Part shown: positions 48,027 through 56,099 of the stretch, one piece after another | Layout of the letters: each line of letters starts with the position of its first letter | How positions within the stretch are numbered: the stretch's first letter is position 1 | Notes under the pieces: model-generated | Seen by the model: only the letters and a program-made list of their open reading frames with translations | Databases searched by the model: none | Told to the model about the DNA's origin: nothing | Assembly (NCBI RefSeq): GCF_900105805.1 | Contig: NZ_LT629788.1 | Location: 62,001 to 126,000, forward strand | Direction: 5' to 3' | DNA: 64,000 bases | From: Pseudomonas moraviensis | GTDB lineage: Bacteria; Pseudomonadota; Gammaproteobacteria; Pseudomonadales; Pseudomonadaceae | Position numbers and translations under genes: made by a program

Positions 48027-51000
48027 ATGACTTCTATTGCTGAACTCGGCATCAAGGTCGATTCGACCGATGCTGCGCAGGCGAGCTCCGACCTCGACAA
48101 GCTCACGGCAGCAGGTGGGCGCGCAGAAAAATCGGTCAAGGCCGTATCCGAAAGCGCAGAAAAGCTTGAAGCATCGTCGCGGAAGTCGTCGGCGCAGCTG
48201 AAAGATCAGGCTAGAGACGTCGACCAAGCCACTGAGTCATTCCGCAAGCTCTACGGTGGCACTACCGCCGCAGAAGCTGGCATGTTCTCTCTCGGCAACG
48301 CCATTAAAAACGGCACATTCGTCGAGTCGCTATCTTCGACTCAGGAAGCACGGAAGTGGCTAGATTCGCTGACCGTCTCCACCAAAACAGCTGGCAATGC
48401 GTTCGCCGAGTCTGGACAGAAGCTGACGTTCCTTTCGACTGGAATGAAAGGTCTTGGTGCTTGGACAGGACCGGGGAATCCGGTATTTGGTCAGATCAGC
48501 AAGCAGAGCGTTGAGGCGGGCGCAGGACTCGGATCGTTCAGTAAGTCTGCTGTGCAGTCCGAAATGTCGGCCAAGCAGTTGCAGAATGCTCTCCGGGGTG
48601 TTCCTGCACAGTTCACCGACATCGTTACTTCGCTGCAGGGCGGACAAGCCCCTCTCACCGTCTTCCTCCAGCAAGGCGGCCAGCTCAAAGATATGTTTGG
48701 CGGTGCGGGCCCGGCAGCCAGGGCTCTTGGCGGTTACGTACTTGGCCTGGTCAACCCGTTCACTGTCGCTGCGGCGGCAGTGGGCGCGCTGACGCTGGCC
48801 TATTACAAGGGCAGCCAAGAGGCCGACGAGTACAACAAGGCAATCATCTTCACCGGCAACTCTGCCGGCACAAGCGCTACTCAGCTGGCGTCGATGGCGC
48901 AGCAGGTAAGCGCAACGGTCGGCACCACAGGCGCTGCTGCCGAGGTGCTGGCCAAGCTGGCAGGCAACGGGAAGATTGCCAGTGGCAGCTTCGAAGAGAT
49001 CACCGAAGCCGCCCTGCAGATGGAGAAGGCCACCGGCAAAGCCATCGACGAAACGATCACCGAGTTCGCGAAGATTGCCAAGGACCCCGTCGCCGCGGCG
49101 AAGGAGTTGAACGACCAGTACAACTTCCTCACTGCCTCGGTCTATTCGCAGATCGTGGCGCTGAAAGAGCAGGGCGACACCATCGGGGCGGCGAAGCTGC
49201 TCACTGACACCTATGCCGATACGATCAAAAATCGAACCGGTGAGGTGACAGCGAATCTCGGCCTGATTGAGGGCGCCTGGCAAAAAATCAAAGCAGCAGC
49301 GGCCGGCGCGCTGGACGCGACTCTGGATGTTGGTCGTACCCAGTCGATTGATTCGCAGATCGCCAACTACCAGAAAATCCTTGATGGGCGTAAGTCCGGC
49401 GGCTTCCTCTCGTCGTTTTTCGGCGACGAACTGGGCGCCAATAGCCAGTCCACCAAGTTCCTTGAGCAGCAGATCGTCCTGCTGCAAAAGCGCAAAGAGG
49501 AAATCACCGCCGGCGCCAAGGCTGACGCTGACCGGGCGAAAACCGAGCGCGACGGTATCGACGCAAGCTTGCGACTCAAAGCAATCAGCGATTCCAACCT
49601 CACCAACGAGGAGAAGCGCAACAAGCTGATCAAGGAGTACAAGCGAGACGTCGAAGCGCTGCGGAAGGCGAACCCCAACGACCCACTGGTGCAGGAAGCG
49701 GTTGTCTCGAAGACGATTCAGAACATCCGCGACAAAAACAAGGATCCGAAAGCCGCTACCTCAGCGGTAAATCTGACCGAGTTCAACGACTCGAAAAACC
49801 AGCTGTCGCTGATCCTCGGCGAATACAAAAACGCCCAGAAGGAACTGGAAGCCGCGCAGAAGGCCGGACTGGTCACGCAGGAAGATTACCTGCTCAAGCG
49901 CCAGGCACTGATCGGCAACGAACGCGACGAGGTAACCGCAGCGTATCAGGCTGAAATCAGTTCGCTGGAGGCGGCGAAAGGCAAGGCCAGCACCTCGGCA
50001 GCGCAACGCATTCAGCTCGACCAAAAGATCGCTGATGCCAGGGCCAACATGGTCAAGGCTCAGAAGGAAGCCGACAGTGAGCTCGAAGTCATCGCGACGA
50101 ACGAGCAGGGCCGGCTCGCCAAGCAGGCGCAGGCGATCAAGGTCTACACCGATGCCCTCGACCAGCAGAACGTCGCCCTGCGGCGCGCTGGCGGTCGTGC
50201 AGCGGATGGCGTCGGCCGGGGCGACCGCGAGAACGCCATCAATGGCGAACTGAACGGCATTGCCGATCGAGCCAACCAGCAGCGTCTGGATCTGGCGCGT
50301 GACCGGGCCGACAAGGCGCGCAACATGAGCGCCGAGGAGCACCAGGCCAAGCTCGACGCGATCAACAGAAGCGAAACGGAACTGAGCGAAACAGTGCTCA
50401 GCAACTACGAGCAGATGTCGGCCGCGCAGAGCGACTGGCGCAACGGGGCAACCTCGGCGTTCAGCAACTATCTGGAGAGCGCGCGCAACATCGCCGGCCA
50501 GACTCGCGACCTGTTCAGCAACGCCTTCAGCTCGATGGAAGACGCAGTCGTCAACTTCGCCATGACCGGGAAGCTGTCGTTTGCTGACTTCACCAAGTCG
50601 ATTCTGGCGGACATGGCGCGGATCGCGACCCGTCAGGCCAGTTCGGCGTTGCTGAGCAGTCTGGTTGGTGCGGCCACCAGCTACTTCACTGGCGGAGGCG
50701 GTGGTAACGGGCTGGCGGCTGGATCTGCCGGTGCGACATCTTCGAATCTCGGCGCCTCTTCGGCAGGGTACTCCAGCAGCTACTTTCCTCAGGCGCTCGG
50801 CGGTGCCTGGTCGTCGGGTGTACAGATGTTCGCCAATGGCGCTGCGTTCACCAACTCCGTGGTGAGCAAGCCGACAGCGTTCGGGATGGCAGGCGGGCAG
50901 ACTGGCGTCATGGGCGAGGCGGGGCCAGAGGCGATCATGCCGCTGACCCGCACGGCCGGCGGGCAGTTGGGTGTGCGCGCAATCAGTGGCGGTGGAAGTG

Positions 51001-51197
51001 ATGGCGGCAACGTCTACAACTTCCCCGTCGCGGTGTCGGTGCAAACCCAAGGCACTGGCGGAACCGCCAGTACGGAAGACACCACGCAGCTTGGCAAAGG
51101 CATTCAGCAGGCTGCGAAAGCCGAAGCTGAAACCGCGATCGCCCGAGCGCTGCAACCCGGCGGCTCAATCTGGAAACTCACGAACGGGAGGGGCTGA
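48027..51197 (+). CDS. Tape measure protein
   Basis: A 1056-residue protein. Long N-terminal coiled coil, a lambda H-like region (QFTDIVTSLQGGQAPLTVFL, QQGGQLKDMFGGAGP), hydrophobic segments at about 240-260, a helical C-terminal half (about 590-790), and a Gly-rich end including GEAGPEAIMPLTRTAGGQLG. Length fits a tail of about 150-160 nm by the usual 0.15 nm per residue rule. It sets tail length and enters the envelope at infection. Confidence 0.93.
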   Translation: MTSIAELGIKVDSTDAAQASSDLDKLTAAGGRAEKSVKAVSESAEKLEASSRKSSAQLKDQARDVDQATESFRKLYGGTTAAEAGMFSLGNAIKNGTFVESLSSTQEARKWLDSLTVSTKTAGNAFAESGQKLTFLSTGMKGLGAWTGPGNPVFGQISKQSVEAGAGLGSFSKSAVQSEMSAKQLQNALRGVPAQFTDIVTSLQGGQAPLTVFLQQGGQLKDMFGGAGPAARALGGYVLGLVNPFTVAAAAVGALTLAYYKGSQEADEYNKAIIFTGNSAGTSATQLASMAQQVSATVGTTGAAAEVLAKLAGNGKIASGSFEEITEAALQMEKATGKAIDETITEFAKIAKDPVAAAKELNDQYNFLTASVYSQIVALKEQGDTIGAAKLLTDTYADTIKNRTGEVTANLGLIEGAWQKIKAAAAGALDATLDVGRTQSIDSQIANYQKILDGRKSGGFLSSFFGDELGANSQSTKFLEQQIVLLQKRKEEITAGAKADADRAKTERDGIDASLRLKAISDSNLTNEEKRNKLIKEYKRDVEALRKANPNDPLVQEAVVSKTIQNIRDKNKDPKAATSAVNLTEFNDSKNQLSLILGEYKNAQKELEAAQKAGLVTQEDYLLKRQALIGNERDEVTAAYQAEISSLEAAKGKASTSAAQRIQLDQKIADARANMVKAQKEADSELEVIATNEQGRLAKQAQAIKVYTDALDQQNVALRRAGGRAADGVGRGDRENAINGELNGIADRANQQRLDLARDRADKARNMSAEEHQAKLDAINRSETELSETVLSNYEQMSAAQSDWRNGATSAFSNYLESARNIAGQTRDLFSNAFSSMEDAVVNFAMTGKLSFADFTKSILADMARIATRQASSALLSSLVGAATSYFTGGGGGNGLAAGSAGATSSNLGASSAGYSSSYFPQALGGAWSSGVQMFANGAAFTNSVVSKPTAFGMAGGQTGVMGEAGPEAIMPLTRTAGGQLGVRAISGGGSDGGNVYNFPVAVSVQTQGTGGTASTEDTTQLGKGIQQAAKAEAETAIARALQPGGSIWKLTNGRG

Positions 51198-51535
51198 TGG
51201 CCATCGAGACATTCAACTGGCCGACCCAGCACGGTGACTCGCCCGAGATCTCCTATCGGGTGCGCACCGCGCAGTTCGGCGACGGCTACAAACAGGAAGT
51301 CGGCGACGGGCCGAACAACAAGAAAGACGCGTATCCGATCACCTACAGCGGCCCTCAAGCCAAGGTGCTGGAGATCATGGCGTTCCTTGATCGGCACGCC
51401 GGCGCGAAAGCCTTCCTGTGGACGACTCCCTTGGGCCAGCTTGGCCTGTTCACCTGCAAGAACCCCGTGCCCACTCCGGTGGGTGGCGGCGTTTTCAAAC
51501 TCACTGCCACGTTCGAGCGTGCATTCCATCCATAA
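51197..51535 (+). CDS. Minor tail protein M
   Basis: A 112-residue protein with YRVRTAQFGDGYKQEVGDGP and the Phage_min_tail family end (VFKLTATFERAF). It corresponds to lambda gpM, part of the tail tip initiator. Starts on the last base of the tape measure stop. Confidence 0.88.
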   Translation: MAIETFNWPTQHGDSPEISYRVRTAQFGDGYKQEVGDGPNNKKDAYPITYSGPQAKVLEIMAFLDRHAGAKAFLWTTPLGQLGLFTCKNPVPTPVGGGVFKLTATFERAFHP

Positions 51536-51544
51536 GGGGCAACC

Positions 51545-52294
51545 ATGCCGCTGATCAGTGACATCCAGGTGCTTGAACCTGGCAGCGAAGTGCTGCTCTT
51601 TGAATTGGACGGCACGGAGTATGGTGCGGACGTGCTGCGTTTCCACGGGCACTCGATACCGCACACGCCGGCCGAGTTGATTGCCGCCGGCGACGATGCA
51701 GACCAGCTGCCGGCGAAGGCGATCTACTGGCAGGGCAACGAGTACAGCGCCTGGCCCATGCAGATCGACGGCATTGAGGCGAACGGCGACGGCACAGCGG
51801 TCCGTCCAACTCTGTCCGTGGGCAACGTAAACGGGCGCATCACTGCGCTCTGTCTTGCGTTCGAGGACTTGCTCGAGTTCAAGCTGACTATGCGGCACAC
51901 GCTTGGCAGCTACCTCGACGCGGCGAACTTCCCGGCCGGCAATCCTACGGCCGACCCAACCCAAGAGACGATTGAGGTCTGGTACATCGATCAGAAGACT
52001 AACGAGGACGGGGAGACGGTGAGCTGGGAGCTTGCCAGCCCGGGCGACGTCGGCAATGAATCCATCGGCCGACAAGCCACAACCCTTTGCCATTGGTGCC
52101 TCACCGGCGGCTACCGAGGCCCGAACTGCGGCTATACCGGCCCTTACGTCACGAAGGACGGCGTCATCACCGACAATCCTGAGCTGGACGAATGCGACGC
52201 CACGCTGGGCAAGGGCTGCATGCCGCGATTCGGCGAGAACAATCCACTCCCGCACGGTGGCTTCCCCGCTGTATCCCTGATCGCAAGGAGCTGA
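51545..52294 (+). CDS. Minor tail protein L
   Basis: A 249-residue gpL homologue. Four C-terminal Cys (CHWC, PNCGYTG, DECDATLGKGC region) are positioned to bind the iron-sulfur cluster known in lambda gpL. It is part of the tail tip beneath J. Confidence 0.9.
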   Translation: MPLISDIQVLEPGSEVLLFELDGTEYGADVLRFHGHSIPHTPAELIAAGDDADQLPAKAIYWQGNEYSAWPMQIDGIEANGDGTAVRPTLSVGNVNGRITALCLAFEDLLEFKLTMRHTLGSYLDAANFPAGNPTADPTQETIEVWYIDQKTNEDGETVSWELASPGDVGNESIGRQATTLCHWCLTGGYRGPNCGYTGPYVTKDGVITDNPELDECDATLGKGCMPRFGENNPLPHGGFPAVSLIARS

Positions 52295-52295
52295 C

Positions 52296-53060
52296 ATGCG
52301 AAAGCACATCTTGAATGCGATCCAGGCGCACGCGGCGGCCGAGTACCCGAAAGAGTGCTGCGGTCTGCTGCTGGCGATCGGGCGCAAGCAACAATACTTT
52401 CCCTGCATCAACGTCTCCACCGAGCCGAACGAAGAGTTCCGAATCGACCCCGAGCAGTACGCCGCAGCCGAGGACATCGGTGAGGTGATCGGCGTGGTGC
52501 ATTCGCATCCGGACGCTACCAGCAGGCCGTCACCGCGTGACCTCGCCATGTGCGAAGCGACCGCGATGCCTTGGCATATCCTGAGCTGGCCGGAAGGTGA
52601 CCTGCGCACCATCGTGCCGACCGGCGAGGTGTCGCTGCTGAAACGGCCATTTGTGCACGGGGCGTGGGACTGCTGGCAGGTGTGCGCCGATTGGTACAAG
52701 CGCGAGTGGGGGCTGGAGTTCGAAGCCTTCAAGCGTGCCGAGGGCTGGTGGGAAAGCAAGGACAACACCAGCCTGTACGAAGCAAACTACGAGGCCGCCG
52801 GCTTCTACCGAGTCGACCAGCCGCAGCGCGGCGACATGATCGTGATGGAAGTGGGGCGCACCGTTTACCCAAATCACGCCGGGATATTCCTCGGCACTGA
52901 TCCTGCGCTGCCCAGTGAGGATGCGGCGACGTTCGGGCCGGGTCCGTTCCTGCTGCACCACCTGTATGGCAGGCCATCTGAGGTCATTGTATTCGGCGGG
53001 CCTTGGCTCGACCGCACGCGTCTGATCCTTAGGCACAAATATGCACAACCAACCACATGA
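52296..53060 (+). CDS. Tail tip assembly protein K (MPN + NlpC/P60)
   Basis: A 254-residue protein with an N-terminal JAMM/MPN metalloprotease-like site (His69, His71, Asp82: HSHPDATSRPSPRD) and a C-terminal NlpC/P60 cysteine peptidase (Cys126 in GAWDCWQV, His194 in YPNHAGIF). It corresponds to lambda gpK. It is probably used for tail assembly and local cell-wall cleavage. Confidence 0.9.
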   Translation: MRKHILNAIQAHAAAEYPKECCGLLLAIGRKQQYFPCINVSTEPNEEFRIDPEQYAAAEDIGEVIGVVHSHPDATSRPSPRDLAMCEATAMPWHILSWPEGDLRTIVPTGEVSLLKRPFVHGAWDCWQVCADWYKREWGLEFEAFKRAEGWWESKDNTSLYEANYEAAGFYRVDQPQRGDMIVMEVGRTVYPNHAGIFLGTDPALPSEDAATFGPGPFLLHHLYGRPSEVIVFGGPWLDRTRLILRHKYAQPTT

Positions 53061-53194
53061 TGCGGCTGAGCCGAGGAAGGGATTTATGAAATCGCTAACC
53101 AATACAGGTTTGTGCGAAAAACAACGTGGACGAGTCGGAATAGACGCCTATCAAGAAGCGGCTGCTGAGGCCGCCGCCAGACAGGCGCGATCAA

Positions 53195-53419
53195 TTAAAA
53201 CCGTCCTTCAGCAGCGGCGAGAAAATTGCCAATCATCTTGTCGTAATGCTCCTGATTGAGCGTGCCATTTTCCCTGTCGGCATCGGTGAATATTTTCAGA
53301 GCTTCCTTAAACGCATCAGAGTCAATATTGCCAGATTTCTTTAGGCTCAGAATTAGGGCGAGTAATGCTGACGTGTTCGCAAGGTGCCCGGCTGCTGCCG
53401 CAAATTTGTTTTCGCTCAT
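53195..53419 (-). CDS. Moron: small helical protein
   Basis: A 74-residue protein (MSENKFAAAAGHLANTSALL at the start) on the strand opposite to the tail genes, with a strong AGGAGG four bases before the ATG. Sequence is more A+T-rich than K or I. Function unknown. The interruption between K and I marks it as accessory cargo. Confidence 0.65.
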   Translation of the reverse strand: MSENKFAAAAGHLANTSALLALILSLKKSGNIDSDAFKEALKIFTDADRENGTLNQEHYDKMIGNFLAAAEGRF

Positions 53420-53497
53420 TTGACCTCCTAGGTCCTATCCGCGCCGGAATTGGCGCAATCCCAGTCCTTGGGCTTGCAGGCAAAGGACTGGGGTCGA

Positions 53498-53755
53498 TTA
53501 CTTCGTTTTCGTGCGGGCAACAAGCTTCCATCCAATACCAGTAGTGGAGTTGTGCTGATGGGTGTTTTGTGGCGGGAATGGATTGCCCTGATTCGAGGTG
53601 ATTTCATCGCCACAGCCAGTGCAGCGATAGATACCTGATACGGGTACCTCATCTCCAATGGCGTGTGTCGTGCCCCATAGATCACCGCCTAGCAAGCTGG
53701 CGGTCGGCGTCTCTTCCAGAAAATACTGCGATGTCTCTTTCGTGAAATACGGCAT
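53498..53755 (-). CDS. Moron: zinc-ribbon protein
   Basis: An 85-residue protein with IYRCTGCGDEITSNQGNPFP and PQNTHQHN, a Cys/His set likely to bind zinc. It resembles a recurrent small bacterial zinc-ribbon family that I cannot name with certainty. Oriented opposite to the tail genes, next to the 74-residue gene. Confidence 0.65.
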   Translation of the reverse strand: MPYFTKETSQYFLEETPTASLLGGDLWGTTHAIGDEVPVSGIYRCTGCGDEITSNQGNPFPPQNTHQHNSTTGIGWKLVARTKTK

Positions 53756-53893
53756 GATCAGTTCACCGCTTTGAAGGGAGGCACAACGCTACTACGATGG
53801 GATCCAACCCAGTTACTGGGCTTTCGTCCACGCTGGATGCCCACACAGCTCTCAGGGTGATATCGTGCTTCCTGTCCCACAGGAGTGACCTAC

Positions 53894-54115
53894 ATGAAAT
53901 TGATCGTAGGAGCGCTGGCGGTAGTGCTCCTTTTTGGGTGTTCACACAAAAGGCAGCCACTCGATAATCGTGATCCGTGCTTAGATTTCGGTGATCCTGG
54001 AAGCCCAGGATTTAATGCTTGCCTTGACCGCCGCGCCAAGGCTTTAAAGGCCCTACTTGAAGACGGCGGTGAAAACCAGCGTCGAATAATTTCCGATGAA
54101 AAAATCGACAACTGA
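53894..54115 (+). CDS. Moron: small lipoprotein
   Basis: A 73-residue lipoprotein (MKLIVGALAVVLLFGCSHKR; lipobox LFGC) with two further Cys. The start at 53894 lies eight bases after AGGAG; a GTG at 53885 overlaps that site and is less likely. One of three prophage lipoproteins between K and J that could alter the lysogen surface. Confidence 0.7.
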   Translation: MKLIVGALAVVLLFGCSHKRQPLDNRDPCLDFGDPGSPGFNACLDRRAKALKALLEDGGENQRRIISDEKIDN

Positions 54116-54200
54116 ATACAATGGAATCGACCACGTGAAATTAAATATCGGAGCGTTTACCTGGGGCAGTGCAGCACCTGCCTTGTCCTCGAGGTTTTAA

Positions 54201-54527
54201 ATGGAGCTGTCGCGCCTCAACGAGCTCTTTTTCGAGAACAACTGCGTAGCTTCGATGCGGCTCGAAATGGTGGATTTCAAATACAACCTCACGCTGACCA
54301 TGTCTTCTGCCGATGATCCTGAAACCGAGGGCGTGACGGCCGTTTTTCGTGACGTCAGCTCACTGAACCTAAGCGGTTTCGGTGGCGGGCTGACCCAATT
54401 CATGGACCTCGTGGTGACTCGTATCGACGACGGTCTCGATAGAATCAGGTATGAGCTGAGAGATATTGAGGACGAAAAAATTTCGTTCTATTTCTTCACC
54501 TTCAGCGTGCGAGACCATAAGGAGTAA
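54201..54527 (+). CDS. Moron: hypothetical protein
   Basis: A 108-residue alpha/beta protein (MELSRLNELFFENNCVASMR at the start; DEKISFYFFTFSVRDHKE at the end). No family recognised. It is followed by 2 bp by a lipoprotein gene and may be co-transcribed with it. Confidence 0.6.
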   Translation: MELSRLNELFFENNCVASMRLEMVDFKYNLTLTMSSADDPETEGVTAVFRDVSSLNLSGFGGGLTQFMDLVVTRIDDGLDRIRYELRDIEDEKISFYFFTFSVRDHKE

Positions 54528-54529
54528 AT

Positions 54530-54952
54530 ATGCGGACATTGATAGGAGCGTTGGCGGTAGCGCTGTTGGCGGGGTGTGCGACTTCGCCGACGCCTTCCAA
54601 TGAAGCCAAGCAGGCACCAGCCAGTCAGCTTTCGGCCTACCAGGTCAAGCCATCAGGGGCATATGGGACGCTGCAAGTGATCCGCGACTCTGGGCAGACC
54701 GGAAGCCTTTGTTCAATGGCTGTTTTTATCGATGGCAAACAAGCCGCCAAGCTCGACCCGGGTCAGAAGGCATCTTTCTATTTACCGCCTGATTCGGTTT
54801 CAGTTGGCGCCGCTTATACCGGCTCTGGCATCTGCTCCATGGGAGCAGCCCGAGTGGAGCGGGAAGCGATCGTGAAAGACGGCGCGGTCAAGAAATACCG
54901 AGTTTTCACCGGGGGCGATGGGCAGATCGACATACTGCCCACGACTCTCTGA
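54530..54952 (+). CDS. Moron: lipoprotein
   Basis: A 140-residue lipoprotein (MRTLIGALAVALLAGCATSP; lipobox LAGC) with a beta-rich domain (MAVFIDGKQAAKLDPGQKAS) resembling small outer-membrane DUF2846-like lipoproteins. It is closed by a terminator, so it is an independent unit with its neighbour. Confidence 0.75.
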   Translation: MRTLIGALAVALLAGCATSPTPSNEAKQAPASQLSAYQVKPSGAYGTLQVIRDSGQTGSLCSMAVFIDGKQAAKLDPGQKASFYLPPDSVSVGAAYTGSGICSMGAARVEREAIVKDGAVKKYRVFTGGDGQIDILPTTL

Positions 54953-54956
54953 ACAG

Positions 54957-54978
54957 ACCGCCTCCGGGCGGTTTTTTA
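54957..54978 (+). terminator. Rho-independent terminator after the lipoprotein gene
   Basis: ACCGCC/GGCGGT stem with loop TCCG followed by TTTTTATT. Confidence 0.88.
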
Positions 54979-54994
54979 TTGTCTGGAGAATGGC

Positions 54995-55603
54995 ATGTGC
55001 TCAGCAATTACCTACACGCCGATGACGAAAGTCATGCTGTCCGGGTCGCTTGCGAAGAAGTTTTTTCGAAGCAAGCCGTTCCTTCTAGACTGCGGATCGG
55101 CCGTGGAGGTGTTCCGCGCGCTCAATGCGACCATTGATGGTTTCGCCGAGGAGATTAAACGACTGGAGCGCCTTGGACTGAAGTTTGCGATCTTCCGGAA
55201 TCGCGAGAACATCGGAATGGACGGATTCGATCTCGGAGGTACACGGGAAATCCGCATTGTTCCAGTGATTGGTGGCAGCAAGCGTGCCGGCGGGCTGCAG
55301 ACCATTATCGGAACAGTGATGATCGCCGCAGCCTATGTACTGTCATTCACTCCGTTTGCAGCTGCATCGCCGTTTTTGTATGCGGCCGGCGCGTCGATGG
55401 CGATCGGCGGCGTCATTCAAATGCTCAGCCCGCAGGCCTCTGGCCTGAAGCAAAGCGCATCTCCCGAAAACTCCCCGTCCTACGCCTTCGGCAGCGCCAA
55501 GAACACCACGGCCAGCGGCAACCCGGTTCCGATCTGCATCGGCGAACGCCGGTGGGGCGGGATGATCATCTCGGCCTCAATCCTGGCTGAAGACAAAGCT
55601 TAA
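54995..55603 (+). CDS. Tail tip assembly protein I
   Basis: A 202-residue lambda gpI homologue: N-terminal ubiquitin-like region and a C-terminal half with two hydrophobic segments (TIIGTVMIAAAYVLSF; LYAAGASMAIGGVIQML) and the conserved end ASGNPVPICIGERRWGGMII. Separated from K by about 1.9 kb of accessory genes. GGAG six bases before the ATG. Confidence 0.9.
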   Translation: MCSAITYTPMTKVMLSGSLAKKFFRSKPFLLDCGSAVEVFRALNATIDGFAEEIKRLERLGLKFAIFRNRENIGMDGFDLGGTREIRIVPVIGGSKRAGGLQTIIGTVMIAAAYVLSFTPFAAASPFLYAAGASMAIGGVIQMLSPQASGLKQSASPENSPSYAFGSAKNTTASGNPVPICIGERRWGGMIISASILAEDKA

Positions 55604-55653
55604 CGGCCTGGGACCGGCCGGTGATACAGTCGCCATTTTTTGGAGGGAAGACG

Positions 55654-56007
55654 ATGCAAAGGATAATCGCGGCAGTTTGTTGTGCTGTTGCTCTGGGCGG
55701 CTGTACCACATCACTCCAGGATATGCGGGCAGAGGGGCCTGAGAAGACCTTCACAACCCAGAAGCCGGAGCAGCAGGTCGCAGAATGCATCCTTTATGCC
55801 TGGCAAAACCAGTCGCTGGCGGGGGTCCACTACGCGGTGAGCCTTCAGCCTCGCCCAGGCGGTGGGAAGTCTGTGGTTAACGCCGGAAACAGAGAGATGG
55901 CGGACGTTATCGGCGAAAAAGGGCAAACCGTAGTTCGGTTCTACACTAGCGGCAGCATGGGATGGATAATCGATCGCCGCGTCGCGAGCGCCAAGACCTG
56001 TCTTTAG
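55654..56007 (+). CDS. Moron: lipoprotein between I and J
   Basis: A 117-residue lipoprotein (MQRIIAAVCCAVALGGCTTS; lipobox LGGC) starting at 55654 after GGAGGG. The mature part (GWIIDRRVASAKTCL at the end) is small and basic. Placement between I and J is typical of lysogenic-conversion or superinfection-exclusion lipoproteins such as lambdoid Cor; function not shown. Confidence 0.72.
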   Translation: MQRIIAAVCCAVALGGCTTSLQDMRAEGPEKTFTTQKPEQQVAECILYAWQNQSLAGVHYAVSLQPRPGGGKSVVNAGNREMADVIGEKGQTVVRFYTSGSMGWIIDRRVASAKTCL

Positions 56008-56060
56008 ATTTTCTCCATCTGCCAGCAGTTTCATAAGCTCCACCGCACAGATCACCACCT

Positions 56061-56083
56061 AACCCGCTTCGGCGGGTTTTTTT
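56061..56083 (+). terminator. Rho-independent terminator before J
   Basis: AACCCGC/GCGGGTT stem with TTCG loop and a run of seven Ts. Confidence 0.9.
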
Positions 56084-56099
56084 ACGCCTGGAGGAAAGC

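Noticed and set aside
53086..53259. A short frame starting MKSLTNTGLCEKQRG after tail protein K
   Set aside because: It has a fair ribosome site but its second half is antisense to the well-supported gene at 53195 and the composition is not convincing.
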